Under the pieces are notes generated by a model that was not told the DNA's origin, searched no databases, and worked only from the letters and a program-made list of their open reading frames with translations. From the NCBI RefSeq assembly GCF_900215145.1, contig NZ_OBDO01000007.1, forward strand, positions 62,001 through 126,000: a stretch of DNA of 64,000 bases. Reading direction: 5' to 3'. Source of the DNA: Geodermatophilus sabuli. Its GTDB lineage: Bacteria; Actinomycetota; Actinomycetes; Mycobacteriales; Geodermatophilaceae. Made by a program: the position numbers and the translations under genes. Shown in pieces: positions 58,823 to 64,000 of this stretch. Position 1 is the stretch's first letter; the number at the start of each line of letters is the position of its first letter.

Positions 58823-59563
58823 TCAGCGGCCACCGACGGAGACCTCGAACTCGACCTGGCTGACGTCGGGGCGCAGCCGGGAGTAGCTGTGCACCTGGGG
58901 CCGGCCGGCGCTGTCACGGACCGTCGTCCGGACGACGAGCAGCGGCGAGCCGGCGATCACGCCGAGCACCTCGGCCTCGTCCGGCGCCGCGGTGCCCACG
59001 TCGACCACGATCCGGGCGTGGGCGAGGTCGGCGGAGTACTCCCTCCGGAGGAAGTCGTAGAGGGAACCCTCGCTGAAGTCCTCCTCGGCGGCCCGCGGGT
59101 AGGCCGAGGCCGCCATGAAGCTGTGCGCGACGTGGTTGGGGGTGCCGTCCACGCTGCGCAGCCGGACCAGCTCGATGACGTCGGTCGCCGTCTCCAGGCC
59201 CAGCTCAGCGGCGATCGGGGGCTGGACGGGCACGATCCGCTGGGTGAGCACGGCGGTGCCCACCTGGGCGCCCTGCTCGGTCATCACCGAGTTGAACCCG
59301 GCGATGCGGTGCACGAAGCTCTCGCGGTACTCGTGGCGGATCGGCGGGCGGGTCACGTAGGTCCCGCGGCCCTGCTCGCGCACCAGGTGCCCGTCGGCCA
59401 CGAGCCCGTCGACGGCCCGGCGCAGCGTGATCCGGCTGACCCCGTACTCGGCACACAGCACCGGCTCCGGGGGGAGCAGGGTGTGCTCGGGCAGCGCGGA
59501 CACCCGGCGGCGCAGGTGCTCGCGGACCGCGAGGTACTTCGGTCCCTGCACGGCGCTCGTCAC
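58823..59563 (-). CDS. GntR/HutC-type regulator with UTRA domain
   Basis: 246 residues. The wHTH has KYLAVREHLRRRVSALPE, LLPPEPVLCAEYGVSRITLRRAVDGL and a GRGTYV wing; the C-terminal UTRA domain follows (PVQPPIAAELGLETATDVIELVRLR). It should respond to a sugar, amine or similar effector. GTG 59563. Palindromes TACTGG-A-CCAGTA and AGACGTCT lie just upstream and may be its operator. Confidence 0.87.
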   Translation of the reverse strand: MTSAVQGPKYLAVREHLRRRVSALPEHTLLPPEPVLCAEYGVSRITLRRAVDGLVADGHLVREQGRGTYVTRPPIRHEYRESFVHRIAGFNSVMTEQGAQVGTAVLTQRIVPVQPPIAAELGLETATDVIELVRLRSVDGTPNHVAHSFMAASAYPRAAEEDFSEGSLYDFLRREYSADLAHARIVVDVGTAAPDEAEVLGVIAGSPLLVVRTTVRDSAGRPQVHSYSRLRPDVSQVEFEVSVGGR

Positions 59564-59573
59564 GCCGCAAAGG

Positions 59574-59610
59574 TACTGGACCAGTAGACGTCTGGTCGTC
59601 TGAGACGTCT
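59574..59610. promoter_or_regulatory. Palindromic operator region of the GntR/UTRA gene
   Basis: TACTGGACCAGTA (59574-59586) is a perfect palindrome with a central A. The 8-bp AGACGTCT occurs at 59586-59593 and again at 59603-59610. HutC-type GntR regulators commonly bind such sites at their own promoters. Confidence 0.5.
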
Positions 59611-59613
59611 GTC

Positions 59614-59880
59614 TCAGCCGGTCGGGTGGCCCAGGAGGGCCGTCAGCCGGGCGGGGTCGGCCCCGTCGACCTCCACCACCTTGGTGCGGCTGGTGGGGCC
59701 GCTGACCAGGGTCACCTGCCGGCGCCGCACGCCCAGCGCCGCCGCCACGGCGGCCAACGCCGCCTCGGTGGCCCGACCATCGACGGGCCGGGCGGCCACC
59801 CGGACGACGAGCGCGCCGTCGTGGCTGCCGCCGACCACGGTGCGGCCGGCGCCGGGCCACACCAGGATGGTCACGCGCAC
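59614..59880 (-). CDS. DUF167 (YggU-like) family protein
   Basis: 88 residues from GTG 59880: RVTILVWPGAGRTVVGGSHDGALVVRVAARPVDGRATEAALAAVAAALG and RRQVTLVSGPTSRTKVVEV, the alpha/beta fold of the family, which has no defined function. A longer start at 59946 would add 22 residues including FDLNLLVGTGVD and would shorten the divergent region to the TetR gene. Confidence 0.87.
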   Translation of the reverse strand: MRVTILVWPGAGRTVVGGSHDGALVVRVAARPVDGRATEAALAAVAAALGVRRRQVTLVSGPTSRTKVVEVDGADPARLTALLGHPTG

Positions 59881-59978
59881 CCGGCCAGTGTCCACTCCGG
59901 TGCCGACGAGGAGGTTGAGATCGAAACCACGCGGGTACGTGCGCATCCCGCATCGACGTGGCCGGAGGATGGTCGCTT

Positions 59979-60548
59979 GTGACCGAGCCGCATGACCACC
60001 GCGCCCGCCGACGACAGGCCACCCACCGGCGCATCTACACCACCGCCATGCGGCTGTTCACCGAGCACGGCTACGACGCGGTGACCGTCGGCCACATCGC
60101 CGCGGCCTCGAAGGTCTCGGTGCCGACGTTCTACGACCACTTCCCGAGCAAGGAACACATCGTCCTGCCGATGCCGGAGCCCGGCGAGGTCCAGCAGGCC
60201 CTGGCCGCGCAGCCCGAGGGGCTGAGCATCGCCGAACGGATGCGCGTGGGGATCCTCGCCTGGCTGGGCAGCTTCCAGGGACCCGACCGGGACGAGCTGC
60301 TCGAGCGCTGGCGGATCGTGGTCACCACCCCGGGACTGCGCACCCGGGCGGCCACGTTCGAGCGGGCCACCGCGGAGATGGTGCTGGACGTCGTCCAGCC
60401 CGACGACCGGGCCGTCGTCCCCGACGTCGTCGTGAACGCCAGCCTGTCGGCCTACACCCAGATCCTGGTGCGCTGGGCGGAGGGCGAGGGCAAGGTGCCG
60501 CTGGAGGACGTCGCCGAGCAGGTCCTGGCGGCGCTCCGGCAGCTCTGA
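59979..60548 (+). CDS. TetR family regulator
   Basis: 189 residues. The N-terminal helix-turn-helix reads RRIYTTAMRLFTEHGYDAVTVGHIAAASKVSVPTFYDHFPSKE. The C-terminal ligand domain is uncharacterised. GTG 59979, with CGGAGGATGG upstream. It is convergent with the metallophosphoesterase gene, its stop ending 1 nt from that gene's stop. Confidence 0.9.
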   Translation: MTEPHDHRARRRQATHRRIYTTAMRLFTEHGYDAVTVGHIAAASKVSVPTFYDHFPSKEHIVLPMPEPGEVQQALAAQPEGLSIAERMRVGILAWLGSFQGPDRDELLERWRIVVTTPGLRTRAATFERATAEMVLDVVQPDDRAVVPDVVVNASLSAYTQILVRWAEGEGKVPLEDVAEQVLAALRQL

Positions 60549-60549
60549 C

Positions 60550-61848
60550 CTACGGCGCCCGCAGCTCGATCACCGAGACCTCCGGGCGGGCGCCGATCCG
60601 CATCGGCGGTCCCCAGAACCCCGCGCCCGGGGTGACGTAGAGCTGGGTGTCGCCCACCCGCGACCGGCCCTGCACGGCCGGCTGGTCCAGGCGGATCGCG
60701 TAGTCGAAGGGCCAGAGCTGACCGCCGTGGGTGTGCCCGGACACCTGCAGGTCCACCCCGGCGGCCCGGGCCTGCTCCACCATCACCGGCTGGTGGGCCA
60801 GCAGCACGACGGGCGTGGCGTCGTCCCGGCCGTCGAGTGCGGCGTCGAGGTCGGCACCATGGCCGGGCAGGCCGGAGCGGTCGGCCGTCCGGTCGTCGAT
60901 GCCGGCCAGGTCGAACGACGCGCCGCCGCGGCGGATCGCCACCCGCTCGTTGCGCAGCACCTGCACCCCGAGGGTGGGCAGGTGCCGCAGCCAGGCGGTC
61001 GTGTCGACGAAGTACTCGTGGTTGCCGGTCACGAAGTAGACGCCCTGGTCGCTCACCAGGTCGGCCAGCGGGGCGACGTCGTCCCGCAGGTCGGCGACCT
61101 CGCCGTCGACCAGGTCACCGACGATGGCCACGACGTCGGGCCGCTGGGCGTTGACGATCTCCACCAGCCGCTCGAAGCGCCGCCCGCCGTACGTGGTGGA
61201 GAGGTGGCCGTCGGAGAAGGTGACGATGCGCAGGCCGTCGAGGGCCGGGTCCAGACCCGCCAGGGTCACCGGCACCCGGCGGACGACGGGGGCCGAGTTC
61301 GCCAGGTGGGCGCCGGTGCCCGCGGTGCCCAGCGCGACCACGCCGGCCGTGAGCGCCAGTCCGCGGGCGACGAACAGCCGCCGGGAGGGGTCGATGACCT
61401 CGTGCTCCGGCTGGACCGCCTCCCGCTCGGGGGCCGCGCCGCTCGGCAGCACCGCGACCGGTGCCCCGACGACCTCCGCACGCCGGCTCCGGGCCCAGGG
61501 TCGCAGGAGCAGCCGGACCGGCTCGAGCACCAGCAGCGTCAGGAACGTGTAGAAGGCGACGCCCAGCCAGGTGAAGCCCACCCAGTCGGCGGCGACCGCA
61601 CCGGCGCCGTCCCCGTCGAGGAAGACGGCCAGCACCGGCAACGCAGCGAGGACCAGCAGGCCGAGGGTGAGCCACCGCCGGACCCGGCCACGCCGCGTGG
61701 TGCTGCGCACCAGCCGCCACCACAGGTAGCCGTGGAGGATCAGCAAGGCGGACAGCACGATCGTGCCGAAGCCGAGCAGACCGAGGATGGACAGGGCGGA
61801 CCTCGCTTCGCCGGGGGTGGTGCCGCGATCCTGCGTGAGCCCGGTCAG
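60550..61848 (-). CDS. Membrane-anchored metallophosphoesterase
   Basis: 432 residues. Several hydrophobic helices near the N-terminus (LSILGLLGFGTIVLSALLILHGYLWW, LTLGLLVLAALPVLAVF, FYTFLTLLVLEPV) precede the catalytic domain: FSDGHLSTTYGG, VGDLVDGE, TGNHEYF, LLAHQPV and SGHTHGGQLW, the calcineurin-like metal set. I chose CTG 61848, in frame and overlapping the CHAD gene's TGA as CTGA, because no ATG, GTG or TTG precedes the first helix; the first GTG (61758) lies inside it. The phosphoester substrate is unknown. Confidence 0.88.
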   Translation of the reverse strand: MTGLTQDRGTTPGEARSALSILGLLGFGTIVLSALLILHGYLWWRLVRSTTRRGRVRRWLTLGLLVLAALPVLAVFLDGDGAGAVAADWVGFTWLGVAFYTFLTLLVLEPVRLLLRPWARSRRAEVVGAPVAVLPSGAAPEREAVQPEHEVIDPSRRLFVARGLALTAGVVALGTAGTGAHLANSAPVVRRVPVTLAGLDPALDGLRIVTFSDGHLSTTYGGRRFERLVEIVNAQRPDVVAIVGDLVDGEVADLRDDVAPLADLVSDQGVYFVTGNHEYFVDTTAWLRHLPTLGVQVLRNERVAIRRGGASFDLAGIDDRTADRSGLPGHGADLDAALDGRDDATPVVLLAHQPVMVEQARAAGVDLQVSGHTHGGQLWPFDYAIRLDQPAVQGRSRVGDTQLYVTPGAGFWGPPMRIGARPEVSVIELRAP

Positions 61849-63455
61849 CCGGCGCGGGAGGCCGCGCGGACGGCCTTCCGCAGCGAGGGCTCCAGCGCCC
61901 AGAAGGCGTCCGTGGCACGGGCCGCGCGGGCCTCCTCCAGACCGTGCAGCCGGCCGAAGGACCAGGCGTTCTCGCCCGCGGCGAAGGCGAGCAGCCCGAG
62001 GCGGGTGCAGTACGCCCGGGTGATGACGGTGTCCTGGACGGTGCCGAGTGCGTCCTGGACCCGCTGCATGTCCGCGACGAGGTCCTCCGCCGGCGTCCCG
62101 AGCAGGCCGGCGGCGACCTCGGCGGTGTACCGGACCCGCTTGGCGGCCTTGCGGACCGCGTGCAGGGCGTGCTCGCGCTCCTCCCCCTCGGCGGCCTGCG
62201 CCGCCGCGACCGCACGCCGCAGCCGCCTGCCCGCGCGCCGCACCGCGTCGGCGACCACGGCCGGTGCCGGGTCGCCCGCGGCGGCGGTGAGCGGCGGGTC
62301 GGCCAGCAGCGCGTCCAGGGCGTCGAGCAGGCGCAGGTAGCGGCGGTCGGCGAGGGCGCGGGTCACCGCCCGCGCGCCCGCCTCGTGGTCGGAGACCGCC
62401 GTCTGCTGCAGGCGGGCCGCGACCGGGCCGAGCACCAGCTCGGGCGGCTGCTCGGCGACCAGGGCCCGCAGGTGTGCCAGCGCCACCTCGCCGTCGCGCG
62501 CGCCGGACAGCTGCTCCCCCACCCACCGCAGCTCCTCACGCAGCGGGTCGGTCTGCTCGCGGTCCAGGACGGGGCGGAAGGCGGCGAGGATGCTCCGCAG
62601 CCGCCGGCACGCGACGCGGACGTCGTGCACGCCGTCCTCCTGGCCCGTGCGGACGGCGAGATCGGCTGCCCTCAGTGCCGTCAGCTGGCCGGCCAGAGCG
62701 GCGACGACGACGGCGCCGGCTCCAGATGCTGGATCCGCCTTCGCGCCCGCGCCGCCCTTCTTCTCGCGCCGCTTGCCCTTCTTCCCGTTGCCGGCCGGCC
62801 CACCGTCGGCCCCGGCCCCGGGCGCGGTCGCCGGAGCCGGGAGGCGGCCGTCGAGTACCCGGCCCACCTTCGACGGCGACGCCGACACCCGGGCGCCGGC
62901 GTCGACCAGCCGCTCGGTGACGGCGTCGAGCAGCGCCGCGTCGCCGTCGACAAGCTCGACCTCCACCTCGCGCCAGATCGTGACGGTGGCCGGCTCGCCC
63001 GGAACGGCGGCCAGCGCGGTCCCGTGGACGACGTCCTCGGCCACCTCGGCCAGCACCCGGCCCTCGCCGTCGAGCAGGGGGTGCACCACGCGGCGGGTGC
63101 TCAGGGTGGCGACCGGCGCCGGGGCCGCCGTCCCGAGCTGGCCCAGGACGGGGGCGAGGACGGCCTTGGGCACGGTGCGGGAGGCGCGGCCCAGCGGCTG
63201 GTGCAGCTCCCGCCGGGCGCCGGCTCCCGCGGGGAGCTTCACGTGCCAGCCGGCGTCCGGGCCGCCGGTGCGGCGGCGGAGCGTCACGCGGGACCGCAGC
63301 AGGCGCAGGTCGGCCGTGTCGTAGTACGTCGCCTCGAGCTCGTGGGTCTGCGGCTCCCCCATCGACGCGACCTCGCCGACGCCGGCCAGGTCCGGGAGCG
63401 CGAAGGACTCCTCGGCCTCGAACTTGCGCTCGATCTCCAGGTGCTCGGTGGTCAC
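61845..63455 (-). CDS. CYTH and CHAD domain protein
   Basis: 536 residues. The CYTH triphosphate tunnel domain begins with EIERKF (ExExK) and carries the Arg/Lys pattern of the tunnel; the CHAD domain in the second half (VHDVRVACRRLRSILAAFRPVL, HALHAVRKAAKRVRYTAEVA) has conserved histidines and basic helices that bind polyphosphate. It could hydrolyse triphosphates or bind polyphosphate granules. A Lys/Glu-rich linker (GNGKKGKRREKKGG) separates the domains. GTG 63455. Confidence 0.93.
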   Translation of the reverse strand: MTTEHLEIERKFEAEESFALPDLAGVGEVASMGEPQTHELEATYYDTADLRLLRSRVTLRRRTGGPDAGWHVKLPAGAGARRELHQPLGRASRTVPKAVLAPVLGQLGTAAPAPVATLSTRRVVHPLLDGEGRVLAEVAEDVVHGTALAAVPGEPATVTIWREVEVELVDGDAALLDAVTERLVDAGARVSASPSKVGRVLDGRLPAPATAPGAGADGGPAGNGKKGKRREKKGGAGAKADPASGAGAVVVAALAGQLTALRAADLAVRTGQEDGVHDVRVACRRLRSILAAFRPVLDREQTDPLREELRWVGEQLSGARDGEVALAHLRALVAEQPPELVLGPVAARLQQTAVSDHEAGARAVTRALADRRYLRLLDALDALLADPPLTAAAGDPAPAVVADAVRRAGRRLRRAVAAAQAAEGEEREHALHAVRKAAKRVRYTAEVAAGLLGTPAEDLVADMQRVQDALGTVQDTVITRAYCTRLGLLAFAAGENAWSFGRLHGLEEARAARATDAFWALEPSLRKAVRAASRAG

Positions 63456-63605
63456 GACGATCCACGGTAGGCCAGGTCGCGCCTGGCCAGCACGTCACCG
63501 CACCCGCCACCCGCCCGGCCGGGCGATGTTCACCGAGCGCCCCGGCTGGGCACGCTGACGGCAGGGAGCGCCCAGCGCGGGGCCTCCGGCGAGGGGAGCC
63601 GACCG

Positions 63606-64000
63606 ATGTTGAGCGAGCGAGAACTGTCCGCGGCGATCGGCAGCACCGCCTACGATTCCGACGGGCACAAGATCGGCACGGTCGAGCACTTCTTCACCGA
63701 CGACCGGACGGGCGCGCCCACCTGGGTCGCCGTCTCCACCGGCCTGCTCGGCACCCGCCGCTCCGTGGTCCCCGCGGCGGAGGCCGCCTTCGTCGACGGC
63801 GCCCTGCAGCTGCCGGTGACGCGGGACGCCGTCCGCAGCGCGCCGCACGTCTCCGATGAGCGCCTCGACCCGGACGCCGAGGCGCTGTTGCGCCGGCACT
63901 ACGAGGCCGAGGCCGCCGGTGGCGGGGCGGCGACCAGGGACGAGACCGTCGGCGGGGCAGCACCCGGGGACGGGACGACGACCGGGGCCGCCGGTGGAGA
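63606..64000 (+). CDS. PRC-barrel domain protein, 3' end outside window
   Basis: About 131 residues visible: SAAIGSTAYDSDGHKIGTVEHFFTDDRTGAPTWVAVSTG is the PRC-barrel fold. A linker with ERLDPDAEALLRRHY and a Gly/Thr/Ala-rich tail follows. Such proteins in photosynthetic and actinobacterial genomes act as scaffolds or regulators. ATG 63606; no stop inside the window. Confidence 0.8.
   Translation, partial: MLSERELSAAIGSTAYDSDGHKIGTVEHFFTDDRTGAPTWVAVSTGLLGTRRSVVPAAEAAFVDGALQLPVTRDAVRSAPHVSDERLDPDAEALLRRHYEAEAAGGGAATRDETVGGAAPGDGTTTGAAGG

Overview
The window is a very GC-rich chromosomal segment. Start codons are often GTG, third codon positions are almost always G or C, and the gene families are actinobacterial: ANTAR/GAF proteins, HATPase anti-sigma-like proteins with a SpoIIE-type phosphatase, PknB-like kinases, and an iniB-iniA-iniC-like dynamin locus. 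This fits a high-GC actinomycete. Geodermatophilaceae (Geodermatophilus/Blastococcus/Modestobacter type) is my inference from style, not proven. I see no rRNA, tRNA, CRISPR array, insertion sequence or prophage.

Layout. 1-6.5 kb: an alpha/beta-hydrolase fragment, a hemerythrin-like protein, a GntR regulator with ACC deaminase behind a 37-bp palindromic operator, DoxX, a VOC enzyme, an Orn/Lys/Arg-type decarboxylase and a Mut7-C protein. 6.5-11.5 kb: Nramp Mn/Fe transporter with a DtxR-like box, a TPP riboswitch driving a ykoE-ykoD-ykoC thiamine-precursor transporter, and a DUF1697 protein. 11.6-20.1 kb: signalling proteins (two HATPases, PAS-PAS-GAF-PP2C phosphatase, GAF-ANTAR), an APC permease with an apparent frameshift, a nucleoside hydrolase, and a dispersed element with 86-bp tandem repeats that follows both HATPase genes. 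20.1-31 kb: two dynamin-like GTPases, PilZ, a PAS-GGDEF-EAL / NYN / phospholipase-D operon, and an AidB-like acyl-CoA dehydrogenase carrying an internal 24-bp minisatellite. 31-37 kb: CinA, SRPBCC, a small membrane protein and two tandem Ser/Thr kinases, one apparently frameshifted before its PASTA-like domain. 37.2-40.7 kb: efeU-efeO-efeB iron uptake under a clear DtxR/IdeR-type box. 40.9-44.5 kb: a cyclase, acyl-CoA ligase and enoyl-CoA hydratase cluster. 44.7-55.1 kb: an iniBAC-like dynamin operon diverging from an Hsp70-like membrane protein gene translationally coupled to a MalT-like LuxR regulator. 55-64 kb: MBL hydrolase, GlsB-type protein, SRPBCC and MarR, an aminoglycoside-phosphotransferase-like gene with a coupled 35-codon leader ORF, GntR/UTRA, DUF167, TetR, metallophosphoesterase, CYTH-CHAD protein and a PRC-barrel gene cut by the window end.

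Functional themes. Metal and thiamine supply is visible through two DtxR-type boxes and a riboswitch. Envelope and stress signalling is dense: kinases, anti-sigma-like HATPases, c-di-GMP proteins and dynamins. The most interesting unit is the 45.3-55.1 kb locus: an acidic-repeat IniB-like protein and two dynamin-like GTPases, facing a membrane-anchored Hsp70-like protein fused by a 4-nt overlap to a MalT-type regulator. It looks like an inducible membrane-remodelling system with its own sensor. Two genes (ykoD and the metallophosphoesterase) lack any usable ATG/GTG/TTG at the expected place. Both have an in-frame CTG overlapping the upstream TGA as CTGA, which suggests coupled initiation at CTG.
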